Source of the DNA: Plantago major
Taxonomy: Eukaryota; Streptophyta; Magnoliopsida; Lamiales; Plantaginaceae
Reading direction: 5' to 3'
DNA length: 64,000 nt
Assembly (NCBI GenBank): GCA_026545765.1
Contig: CM048841.1
Coordinates: 97,855,352 to 97,919,351 of the forward strand
Shown in pieces: positions 47,911-58,545 of this stretch (its first letter is position 1; each line of letters begins with the position of its first letter). Position numbers and translations under genes: made by a program. The notes beneath the pieces were generated by a model. It saw only the letters and a list, made by a program, of their open reading frames with translations, was not told the DNA's origin and did not search any database.

Positions 47911-50062
47911 AACATACATGAATAAAGCTCACACAAATTTGAAATACATGAAAGAAAGAAAGAAAGAAAAAAAGTAAGGTTCCTTTTAGAAGTAAAACGT
48001 AGAACTTACCTTCAACAGTTATAAGCTAGCCATTATCCCCTTCAATAAATTTGACCCTACATATATATGAAAATAGTAAAAAAATAAACAATTGGGTATT
48101 ATTTGGTATAGAATCAAAACTTCGTGTAAAAAGTAAAAATCTAGATGATTTTAAGCAGATTTTATGAATTTTAATTTTTAACCAAATCAATTAGCATAGT
48201 GGTTGGATATACTTGGATATAGTTGCATAGATATTGTGATTCGTGATGTTGTACATAATTTTTTTGTATAATTGTGGTACAACATATTAAATTAAGGCTC
48301 TGTTCTCTTCAACTGAAAACTCATTCAATTCAGTTCTGCTTAGTTATATTTTATACTACAATTCAGTTCAATTCAGTAAATTTCAGTTGAATAGAACAGA
48401 CAATAACAGGACATACAGTACATCATTAAGTTAACATCATCATGTTACAAATGGTGTGACATGTACAAAATCAAAAGATTATACACATAATCTGAGAGAT
48501 ATTGAATTAAGAATGTAAGTGTCAGAATATTCAATGATGAGGCTACGAATTTGTATACAGTATGTACTACTCCTACTACTGTCTATACACTGCAGGTAGC
48601 CAGACGGTCAGACCAGAAACTTTTAAATTAAAAGTAAAAGCAGAGACAAAATCGTTATTTATTTTGGCATGTTAATATAATTGAATTGAGTTTTATCATA
48701 TAAATAGTAATTATATTTTAATTGATTTATCAAAAATTATGTGCATAATTAAAATTTCAAAGTAGAGGAATAGGAAAGATTGAATGAAAATAGAGTCTAA
48801 ATTGACAACCAGAGTATTCAACTTTATTATTTAAATTTTTATTACCCTAGTAGTACTAGCTATGATTATGATTACAGCTTTTGTTTGGTATGAGTGGTGA
48901 GATATGGTCATTTCATGTGCTAATGGTGATTCTGCTGCTGTCCTAGTGCTGCCCTAGCTGGGTAATTATTATTTTTACTGCCCTACCACCAACTCACTCC
49001 ATTGATGGATTGAAATTAATTTTCTAGCTGGCCATTATAATTATTTCAAAATTTAAAAAAAAACAGTTTGATCACACGCATAAGGGTACCCAAAGGGAAA
49101 AATATAAAATCAACACTTAATTCATGATCATAAACAAATAGATTCATGCATAACATATGTATAAACAAACAAAGGATCTTACCGGAATCTGCTACGTGCG
49201 ACTAGTCTGAGCGGAGCAGATCTCCAAGCTGCGTTTTTTTTTTTTTGGGGGGGGGGGGGTTATGAACTATGAAATTTGGTGTGACACCCAACGGAAAGCA
49301 TGTGGTGTGTTTAATGAAAAAGCAAATGAAATAGAGAAGTTAGTTCACGAGGGTTTTACAAAGAGAAGCCGACAGAACTCTGTTGGCAGTATGCCCACCT
49401 CCTCCTCCTACCCGGTCCGATCCGCTCCGATCAATGAATAAAAAAGGATTAAATTAAGAGAGGAGGTGGACAGAATGCCAAAAATTCTCTGTAAGAAACC
49501 CTTTGAGAAACCCACCATGAATTCATACATCACCAAACCAGCATGGACCCATAGAAAAACAGGTTTGTTTGGCTACGAGTTGAGTTTTTATAACAAAGGG
49601 CAAGTGTTTTTGGACAATAAGTAGCAGCAGCTGGATTTGGGCTCGGAGGTGTATTTAAGATGTGAACATAGTGTTACACAGTTGTAAATGAATCATGAAT
49701 GGAATGGGAGAGAGAAATTAATGATGTAATAATGGTGTGGTAATAATTAGGAGTGGAGGTTTGGTTGGATTAAACTCGAATCAGAAACAGATAGAAATAA
49801 ATCAAGAATCAAATCATATATAGTTATGTGAAATGAATGAAACCCCTAGTCTACAAAGTAGAAGAGAAGCTGTGAAAAGACTCGTCGTTTGTGGCGAAAC
49901 ATGCATAATAGTACTAGATCAACTGTAACCTAACAACGGTAGCTGGATGGTCTCATCTCATCAAATCTTCCCAAACAATATCTATACACGAATGTATTAA
50001 TCAGTCCGTATCAAAACAAATGACACATTTAATTTTTTTATTAATTTTCGATGCTAGATTTT
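47911..50062. other. Intergenic DNA with homopolymer and simple repeats
   Basis: It contains a (GAAA)n patch near 47953-47975, the second small MITE (48296-48403) and a T13G13 junction at 49234-49259. A GC-richer patch (49380-49440) with CACCTCCTCCTCC has no open frame that I can support. Confidence 0.4.
48296..48403. mobile_element. Small MITE, copy 2
   Basis: It shares GGCTCTGTTCTCTTCAA at the left, CTGCTTAGTTAT and TTTTATACTACAATTCAG inside, and an inverted TTTCAGTTGAATAGAACAG at the right with 45488-45622. TAA flanks both sides if the last two bases (AA) are counted as altered element ends. Confidence 0.6.
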
Positions 50063-51249
50063 TGACGAGACGATAATTTAGAGTCTCATTAATCCTTTCA
50101 GCGGTCTTTGTTAGACTTTGTTTATAGTTTTTTAGTGTTTTTTGTGTGTTTTTATGTTTGGTGTTTTGTTCGTGTTTTGTAGGTTTTTTGTTCTTTATGT
50201 ACGATTTGGAGAAAAGACGACTTTATGATATGTTATTCGAGTAAAGGGATCGCAATCCGAAGTGTATTTGAAGATAAGCCTTTTTTAGTGAGAGAATCGA
50301 AGAACAGCAAGCTCGCTGCGGTGAAGAAATATTCTCGCCGCGGCGAGAAGACACAAGACAGCCAAGTATGACTTTCTGAAATTCTCGCAGCGGCGAGTAT
50401 ATATTCTCGCCGCGGCTAGACGAGATTTCAGCGTTTTTGTTTCTCCTTATTAGGTTAGACTTAGGCATTTTTTGCCATAACTTCTTCTACTCGAATTTTA
50501 CCTAGAAAAAGCTCGTAGACCTAGTTTTTTACATTGATTGATCTTGGAGCTTGGTTCTTCTATTGTAACAAATCATTGACATCGAATTCTTAGTAAGTTT
50601 GATAATTCTCTATTGCTTCCATACAATTCTTATGCTTCATTGATTTATCGAATTGTATGCCCTTACTTGTGATTATCATTATGTTTATGCTTTGCGTAAT
50701 CAAGATTATGAATTCCTTCGTCTCTCCAGAACTCGGTAGTTATGTGATGGTTATGCAGATTCGAATCTAGGGTTATATTCGTTCATATAGGTTCGTCTAG
50801 TTTGAGATTTTCGTATAAACCTTCAATCCAATACGCTAGTTTGAAATCTTCTAAATTGTTTTGGTTAAGAATCATCGGTCTGACAAACCGCACGATTTCT
50901 CTAGTTTGAAATCTTCGAAAAACAACTTGGTTGAATTGAATTAATTGATTTATGTACACCGACCGTGTGACAATATGAACGATTACCTTAGTATCAAATC
51001 AGCATAACCGGATCATTGCTACCGTATTCACTTTCTCTCATTAATCAAATCAGTTTATCTGCTTTTAGTATTAATCTGTGTTTTAGAAGTACAAACATCC
51101 AAAACTTATATGTTACTCACAAACAAAATGTTTACTCTCATTCATTGTGGTAGCTTAATTGATTCCCTAGAAAACGATACCGAGTTAAGCATAGTGTGCA
51201 ACTACAACTTATTCTATTAAGTTTAATCGAGTATAATTTGAGCTTATCA
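50063..51249 (+). mobile_element. Solo LTR of the Athila-like family, opposite orientation
   Basis: The 1187-bp segment begins TGACGAGACGATAATTTAGAG and ends GTATAATTTGAGCTTATCA, the reverse complement of the family ends at 26829 and 29646. ATTTT flanks both sides (50058-50062 and 51250-51254). Four GC-rich words of the CTCGCCGCGGCGAG type lie at 50310-50425. No internal part is left. Confidence 0.92.
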
Positions 51250-51254
51250 ATTTT

Positions 51255-54120
51255 ATCACAGTTACTTACTTTACGTAGAAGAAATATTTAATAAGATTAT
51301 ACTGCGAAGGTAAACTTCATTAACTTTCATAATATGGTTCTATTAATTTTGACTTATATTCGTATGGATGGACGAATTATACTCCCTGCGTCCCGGGTTC
51401 AATTTCTCACAGGTCCGAACATAAGTTTCAAGAGAAAATTGAATAAATTAGAAGAGATAGTGACAAAGACTCAAACCTACATTTGATGCAAACTATTGGT
51501 TCGGAACACCGCTATCCCAATCAAAAAATGTACCGCGTTGGTATTAGTAATGTTCTCATTCCATTTTAAATGTATAAAACTTCTTGGTGAATTTAACAAT
51601 ATGTAATGCCAATGTTATGACATGAATGATTATGGTTCTGTTTAGCACGAGCTTATCAGCTCGATAAACTTATCTTCGTAATAAGCTTGTTACGTGAACG
51701 TCTAGCGTGTAGCTGATATGATAAGCTTGTTCAGGAAACTTATCAAAAAAAATAAGTTAGTTGATTTGTTTTTATATACCATATTTAGCAAATCATTTAA
51801 TTAATTTATCAAACACTTTTATAAAAATCAACTAGTTTATAAACCACCCAATCAGCTTACTATTAACCTTTTGAGAAGAAAAAAATTAAACAAACATAAG
51901 CTTGGAGTGTGGCATTTCATGAGAGTGGCAATGGAGGGGATTCAAAGACTCATAGCCTCAGACTTTTGAAGGCACCAAGTCATATAAGTGGAAGGACTAT
52001 GCTAACTCCACCAAGCACCAAAGTCATGTAAAAAAGATGGCATCCTAGGAGATTACATGATACTGATGACTGATGAGATCCCACTAGTTCACTAGAAGCT
52101 TCAACATTTTCAGACAAGAAAAGTTTTGACCCCAACTCATAAGTGTTGTTATTGTAAGAACAGAAGAAAAAGCAAAAGGTACCCATTATCTATAAAGTCA
52201 TCAAGCAATTAACAAGATAGGTCAAATCTTTTCTTACAGCATACAATAATGACTATGATTATCTTCTTCGATCTCAATTTACATTTTAATTGTCTTAATT
52301 TCAACTTCACATATCTTAATGAATAACATCCCAACCGATCTTATATTCTTATATATTCACTCTTTATCGACGTAAGGTAGTCGTAAAAGTTAAACACGTA
52401 CACAGTACGGTAAGTTGAATATGAGATAGTAGGAGGAGGGAGTAGATTGTTTGATTACATTCCCTTTTCCAAGAAGCAGAAAAAGAAGAGCAAATAATGA
52501 AAAACTCTCTTAAATTCCACCCTATCTGTCGAGTGACAAGTCGCTCTCATCATGCCACAACCCACTCTCTGCTGTGTTGCATGCTTTTGCCATATTCGAT
52601 CTGAAATTGTATCTGTATCATCTTTTTTGTAGTAACTATTCTATTAATTACATTCAACAACTCCAACTTGTTTCAGTACGTTCAATTAAAATTTGGATTT
52701 ATTCATGAGCTTATATATATGGAATAAATGGTTCATCACTTTGTGTTTGCCTAATTCGGAACGTACCCCCATTGCATGAGCTCGATCGGTAGTCATGGAT
52801 TTCAATTTGGGACCACGATTCCTTATTTATTGTCTTTGAACTGCCCGACCCATCATCCACTCCATCCCCCCCCCCCCCCCCCCTTCAATTCATGACAGTT
52901 CCATTTCAAATAGTGCACTATGGATGGTTTTAAATAATATAATACGATGTGTCCCAGTTGTCACTTGATTGTTAAATTAACCGATACAAACACTATTTGG
53001 TTTGGGTGAAATCCGTCCTAGGTCGGATTAGTCTGCCTAACTCCAAGGCTATTTGAAAAGGCAAAGAATAGAAAGAGTGCAGACATTTTTTTGCCGATAG
53101 TGACTCAACTGAATAGTATCGAGTGTCGAGACTCGTATCTCTTCAGGAAAAGTTGTTGACGTGCAATAAATGAGTTACATGTGAAAAATGAAATGAAGCC
53201 GCCTTCATATATAAAACACTGTCGTGTCATTAATGACACGTGTCCAGTTCCAGTATGGATGTACATGAGAGTTACAAATGGACCTTCAGGGTCCAGGTTC
53301 CGACCTGGTCAAAGGTAGATGTTGCCAAAGTCGGACATGTGCCAAAGGTACTCCCATGAGATTTTAGTTGGTATGCTCGGATACACATGCATTCCGAGAC
53401 TCGAGTAGTTGGATTACTTTGTTCGAAACAATACATGATTCTCTTTTTTTCCTCGTATTTATACAAAATTAAGGAAGGAAGAAGAATAAGCATTAGTTCA
53501 TATACATTGCTTACGTGTGGATTGGATCAAAATTTGTAGCATTTTACTCGGATATATGAGAAAAATCATGTTTTCTTTTTAAAATTGTGAATCCAACCAA
53601 ATGTTGTTCGATGTTGAGGTGCACTATTCATTGTAGCTAGTAGATTCCACGGTAGATTCACTCATATTTCCCAGCAGCTAAATCTGCATGCTCGATATAT
53701 GTTGACTAGTGTATAAATTAAAAGGTCAAAGTCTGCAACATGGCAAGTATGATTAAAGATGTTAATAATGTGCACTTCCAACGCATGGCTATTGGGTTAG
53801 CTAAAAGATTAGTACTAATTGTATAAACTAAGATGGATAGCTTTTTATATAATGATTGCATGTTTCTTTTTTTGCCTTAAAAGGAACATATTCTTCGAAC
53901 TTATATACCCAAAACTTTTGCACATGGCACAAATTACACTACGTACATAATTAATCCTGGTTATGATAAGTGATAACCAATTACTAGTATTTAATTACGT
54001 TAGAGCGAGCGTATAGCTTTAGGTTTGCGACCTATAATTATGAATTAACAAATCAACAATATTCACCTTTTCCAGCTTGATCTGTTTCAATTGTTCGATA
54101 TATAAAATTGACGAAGCAAC
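51255..54120. other. Intergenic DNA with MITE fragments and a poly-C run
   Basis: A truncated Stowaway-like start (ACTCCCTGCGTCCCGGG, 51379) and an AAGCTTAT-rich patch (51650-51905) look like MITE remnants. C18 lies at 52866-52883. A 68-codon minus frame at 51980-52186 (MGTFCFFFCSY start, hydrophobic end) has no recognised domain and is not called. Confidence 0.4.
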
Positions 54121-54560
54121 GAGCTATACGGGGGTCGTTAAACGCAACACAAATATCGTTAAACGCAACACAAAATATTTATAAATTGACCAAAATGCCC
54201 CTATCTCAAAACAACACTTATATGTTCAACAAAAATTCGAAAACGCACTTTTATGAAAACGAAAAAACATTAACACACACAATCTAACACATATAACAAC
54301 ACCAAACATAAATCGGAGAAAAAAAAAATTCCGAATTTTTTTCATTTATACAAATACAAAAACATTAACATGCAAATTGAACACAAATTAACAACACTAA
54401 ACATAAATCGATAAAAAAAAAATTCGGAAAAAATTTCGTTTAAACAATTCTTCTTTCTTCAAAAATATAGAAGTGAATTTCGGAAAATATCTCGTTTATA
54501 CAAGCGAATTCCTTCTTTATCTTTTTTTTTTCTTCTTTAATTTTTTTTTTCCGGGTTATA

Positions 54561-54872
54561 AACTGCCGGGAAAATCCCGGCAGTTTATTAGAAACTGCCG
54601 GGATTTTTCCCGGCAGTTCCTATGGAACTGCCGGGAAAAATCCCGGCAGTTTCATGATAAAAATCCCGGCAGTTTCTAAAAACTGCCGGGATTTTTCCCG
54701 GCAGTTCCTATGGAAATGGTATTGGGTTAATTAATTAACCCAATACCATTTACTGCCGGGAAAAATCCCGGCAGTTCCTATGAAACTGCCGGGATTTTTC
54801 CCGGCAGTTCATTAGAAACTGCCGGGATTTTTCCCGGCAGTTCCATAGGAACTGCCGGGAAAAATCGGCAGC
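54561..54872. repeat. Array of about nine CTGCCGGGA hairpins, mirror-symmetric
   Basis: Each unit pairs AACTGCCGGGA with TCCCGGCAGTT across a 3-4-base A or T loop, spaced about 32 bp apart by short AT-rich linkers (TTCCTATGG, TCATTAG). Units start near 54561, 54592, 54625, 54657 (right half only), 54680, 54752, 54784, 54816 and 54849 (right end damaged). Loop type A,T,A,(A),T to the left of 54732 mirrors A,T,T,A to the right, so the whole array is one large inverted repeat. Confidence 0.95.
54715..54750. repeat. Perfect 36-bp palindrome at the centre of the array
   Basis: The sequence reads the same on both strands for 18 bases on each side of 54732/54733 and has TTAATTAATTAA at its centre. 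It is the symmetry axis of the hairpin array. Confidence 0.97.
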
Positions 54873-55097
54873 ATTCTAATAAGGATTTTAATGTTTTTAA
54901 CGGAAAAATAAAAAAAAAAATTTTTTTGTTGTTATATGTGTTAGATTGTTAATGTTTTTTTTTTATAAAAAGTGCGTTTTCGAATTTTTGTTGAACATAT
55001 AAGTTTTTTTGAAGTTGGGGGCATTTTAGTCAATTTACAAATATTTTGTGTTGCGTTTAACGAAAACTGTGTTGCGTTTAACATAGGTGAGCTATAC

Positions 55098-56746
55098 CAT
55101 GGTATGCAGTTGATTGACTATCTTTTCTGAAACCACTTGATACTCGTCAGGCCTTCCAACGCTGGTGGAGCGCTGGCTCAGACTCTGCCAGCCAGAGGCC
55201 CAGCGCCAAAAACAGCCTTCTTTATTATTTTATTTTTTGTTTTTTTTTCTTTTCTCTTTTTTTTTTAATTGAGGTTGGCTGATTTACTTCTTCTCTTCTT
55301 TCTGTTTTTCGTTTTCCTTCTATTCTTTTGGTTATTTCTTTTCTTTTTACTTTGTTGCTTTTAATTTTTTTTAATTATTTCATTACTACAAATATGATAA
55401 TAATATCCATATCAATATAAAATGTAATTATACATTACTTCTAAAATTCAAAAGACATATTATTCAATCTCAAGTATTGTAATTTTTTTAAAGTAATGTA
55501 ATTTTTATTTTCAAGTAATATATTTAAAAAATATTAGTGTCATTTTGTTATAATTAATTAACAACATTTAAAATCAATTCAAGAATAAAGTTTAAAAGGA
55601 AATGAGAAAAAGAAAATGAAATGAATAATTAAGTTTGAAATAAATGTTAAAATAAAATAGATTTTGAGCCTCACTGTTGGAGTAGATAATTGTGGAGAGT
55701 TGCAAAATGAGTTGCTGTGAGTGGAATGCTGACGTGGTAGAGATTTTGAGACTGAGTGAGTTACAACTGCTGGAGATGGCCTCACAAGTACCTACGTCTA
55801 TCAGTAAGCTATCAGATAGACAAACTGATGCTCTTAAACAATACTATAATTAACAATGTAAAGAATTATTCTGAAATATTTTATATTATTTTTATGTGTA
55901 TTTATAATACCAATGATTAGTGAAAACCCCTAATACTTTATGGTTATAACAATTTAATAGTGTTCATAAGTTCATTAGTTTTAATGCACTCTATGTTCAC
56001 ATACTATTTATGACATGATAGAATAATGTTAGAATAGAAATTAATAAACCTAAACGAAAATTTTCAATGAGGTGAATGATGCAGAAGATGAAAATAGATA
56101 CTCTAGAACAGTGTGTACCACGTGAGAAAGACGATGGGTGACAAGATGGAGAATGATTAGGGCATAGAATTTTTTTATGTTTTGTGTGTTTGTTCTTTGG
56201 TTAATATCGAGATAGATTATTAGAAATCGGATTATATACTTCAAATATTTACTCGTTTCAAGACGTAAATGATGAATTCGAGGAAAATGGTAGTTATGAT
56301 TGTGATGAATGATTATTGGCAAGTAAATTGGCTCCTCCTTTGCACCACTTCCATGTGACTCTAGTATTGACCCAATTGCCTTCGAATCGCATCTTCAACT
56401 AACTAAACACTTTCGACAAAATTAATGTAACTGATGATAATTGATTAGATAGCTTATACGATAGGTATTTAATAAATAAAAATAAATTCACTAACTTATT
56501 TTTTAAATAAATTATCTGCAACAAATTATCAGATCATCTAGATTATAATGCACCAGAACTATTTTGAAAATAAGCTCATTAAGCTGGTGGTAAGCTGAGT
56601 TTGATATTATGGGACTCGTTTCCATTGAGTTGTACTCGTCTTATCAATAAGATTGATTTATCATCAATGAATTTCCTCCTTCCACCGATCTCAAAAATAC
56701 ATAACTTGCTCTAGTTACCAACTGTTGCGATCAGGAACTCGCATAG
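55098..56746. other. Intergenic DNA with a possible MITE
   Basis: CAGGCCTTCCAACGCTGG (55149) and, inverted, CTGCTGGAGATGGCCTCA (55768-55785) resemble ends of a common plant MITE, but identity is modest and no clear duplication is seen. Between them is a long T/C-rich tract (55220-55340). The rest is AT-rich without genes. Confidence 0.35.
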
Positions 56747-56834
56747 GCATCAGTAAGCCTTTAAACGGGTTGGGTTGTTGAGAACCCGACGAGTACTAAC
56801 CTGATATTTGTTAACCAGGTTCTCTACCCGTTAA

Positions 56835-57131
56835 TTAGTAACGGATAGGAGTCGGGTATAACCCTCGCAACCCGTGAAGTTTAAAGCCAGAAAAATCCAA
56901 AACAGCTAATTGCATCTCTTCTTCCTTCTGCGACATAGCCGCCGCCTTCTTCTCAAGAATTGCGATGTCTTCTTCTTCAGCAGAAATAAGAAATCCCAAG
57001 AAGTCTATACCTGTTTTGTTTTTTAGCAAGGGCTTTACATTCTCGATCGGCCGCAAAACTCTTACAATCTTTCTGTGAAAGAGATATTGCTCAGACTTCC
57101 CAACCCACATATATACAAAACCTGGGATCAT
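56835..57131 (-). CDS. Hypothetical 98-aa frame inside the hAT-like element
   Basis: The frame starts at an ATG (MIPGFVYMWVG) and has a charged, coiled-coil-prone middle (EEEDIAILEKKAAAMSQKEEEM) with normal codon-like composition, unlike its AT-rich surroundings. It runs into the subterminal repeat at its end (GLRGLYPTP). No known family was recognised. A captured piece of a host gene, as in Pack-type elements, is my inference. A chance frame is the alternative. Confidence 0.3.
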   Translation of the reverse strand: MIPGFVYMWVGKSEQYLFHRKIVRVLRPIENVKPLLKNKTGIDFLGFLISAEEEDIAILEKKAAAMSQKEEEMQLAVLDFSGFKLHGLRGLYPTPIRY

Positions 57132-57228
57132 AAGACGACTTTGCCAAAATTAATGGGATTTCCTCTTCCAAAATAGCTATACTGCTCTCATTTAATTTAC
57201 ACGTGAAAACTTCTTATTCTATCTATTA

Positions 57229-57485
57229 CTCCATCCATTTCAGAGAAATTGTTACATTTTAACTTTGACCGGTCAACTGTCTTTGAGTTTGACCACAAAT
57301 TACTCATAAACGATAATAGTAAATAATTTAATAAAATCATATAATACAAATTTAATTACTAAGTTTTCATTATATAATTTTAATAATTTATTTATTAATA
57401 TCATTTAAGAGTAAATTGTGGTCAAACGCGGAGACAGTTGACCGCAGAATAGTAAAATGTAACACTTTTTCTGAAATGGAGTGAG
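57229..57485. mobile_element. Stowaway-type MITE nested in the hAT-like element
   Basis: The inverted ends are CTCCATCCATTTCAGA on the left and TCTGAAATGGAGTGAG on the right, flanked by TA (57227-57228 and 57486-57487). Long inner complementarity (TTTGACCGGTCAACTGTC against GACAGTTGACCGC) extends the hairpin. Confidence 0.9.
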
Positions 57486-57968
57486 TATTATTTTGTATGT
57501 TTACTCTTTTCTGGAGATGAGAGGGTTAAGTGTTACGATTTTATGTCAATTTTGGGGCGAGAAGAAGGAATCTTTTATGGAGATTAGATAGGGTTTAATG
57601 GTAGGATTTTTTTTCAACATGGGTTAATGGCACATTTCTTTCTCAAGTGACAGATGGCCATATACGGTTTCTGAAGCATACTATAAGAATGATTTGTTAT
57701 ATCAGAGTTGTTATCTCTATGTTAATAATTAGTATAAACAAGAAAGATTACAGCATGTAAAACAATTTTTTTAATGTTTATTTTGGACCGGGTCGGGTCG
57801 GGTTTATGTCGGATTGTTCGGGTCGGGTCCTATTTATTGGGTAGATATCGGGTCCGGGTACATACCCATCCCGAACATGAATGCAATTATTTTGTTACGG
57901 ATCTTGTGCGGGTTCGGGTCGAGTAGGGTATAGGGTTCTACCCTACCCATTTAAAAGCTTAGCATCAG

Positions 57969-58545
57969 GATTGCTACGAAGTCAAGTAAAACGCATCATA
58001 AGATTAGGCGTTGTTTTCCAAAGCAGAGTGTTCTCATTCAAGAACCCAGAATCCGAATAATGAGCCATGGGATGAAAATAAGAGGGCCTCAATATTGTCC
58101 ACAGATGTTCCCAAAAGCACGGGTTTTTCTTGGGACAAAAGGATTTGTAAAACGAAAATTGGACAAAATTTGCCCAAGTTCAACTTCCAGATGGTGTCAT
58201 GTCACTCATGTACACACTTGACATCAATGCTTTGGTGGGTTTATATTTCCACAATTGTTGATACTTGACACTAGAAGACTACAAAAGAGCAAACAGGAAC
58301 TATGTCAACACAATTACAAATAAGTTGGTCAGGCAATGACCTTTGTTCATACTAGTACTAGAGAGGGACTACATATTACGTATAGGCATCAATCATGACC
58401 ATTAGAGACCTTATTTAGGCATTGCCAGGCGGCAACGCATATGAGGATCATGCGGCATTTTACTCTTATATTTATATATGCTAAAGAGAAGGGTTGTAAA
58501 CTAGCCACATAACGGCTTTTAAAGTGACATTCACCCTTGAAGCCA
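57969..58545 (-). other. Downstream region and 3' UTR of the alpha-amylase gene
   Basis: The region follows the amylase stop codon at 58546-58548 on the minus strand. Its 3' UTR should occupy the part nearest the stop, but the poly-A site is not evident. An 85-codon plus-strand frame at 58011-58268 has no recognised domain. Confidence 0.45.

Larger units (their letters stand above)
54130..55088. mobile_element. Mutator-like fold-back element made of nested palindromes
   Basis: A perfect 9-bp direct repeat GAGCTATAC flanks the element (54121-54129 and 55089-55097), the target duplication size of Mutator-like elements. Both ends carry two tandem copies of CGTTAAACGCAACACAAA-like sequence, inverted to each other, and the arms match for about 175 bp (to about 54300 and from about 54905). 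The interior has an array of about nine GC-rich hairpins (54561-54872) around a 36-bp perfect palindrome. The left arm is about 250 bp longer because of AT-rich, partly duplicated sequence. There is no transposase, so it needs one in trans. Confidence 0.9.
56754..57961. mobile_element. hAT-like element carrying a gene-like fragment
   Basis: GCATCAG flanks both sides (56747-56753 and 57962-57968). The ends are inverted: TAAGCCTTTAAACGGGTTGGG left and TAAGCTTTTAAATGGGTAGGG on the other strand at right. Many GGGTCGGGT-type words crowd both subterminal regions (56763-56875 and 57785-57945), as in hAT elements. No transposase is present. It holds a 98-codon frame (56835-57131, minus) and a nested Stowaway MITE. 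A 7-bp duplication is one base short of the hAT norm of eight. Confidence 0.75.

Noticed and set aside
51980..52186. 68-codon minus-strand frame with a hydrophobic end
   Set aside because: A small secreted or membrane peptide is possible, but there is no family match, promoter or exon evidence that I can point to.
54473..54679. 68-codon plus-strand frame with repeated SRQF words
   Set aside because: It is a read-through of the hairpin array; the repeated words come from the DNA repeats.
54561..54872. CRISPR-like look of regularly spaced repeats
   Set aside because: The spacers are short, AT-rich and similar to each other, units alternate in orientation, there are no cas genes, and the DNA is from a plant nucleus. 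It is an inverted-repeat transposon.
55149..55785. A 640-bp MITE with GGCC...TCCAAC ends
   Set aside because: End similarity is only moderate and no target duplication matches, so borders cannot be supported.
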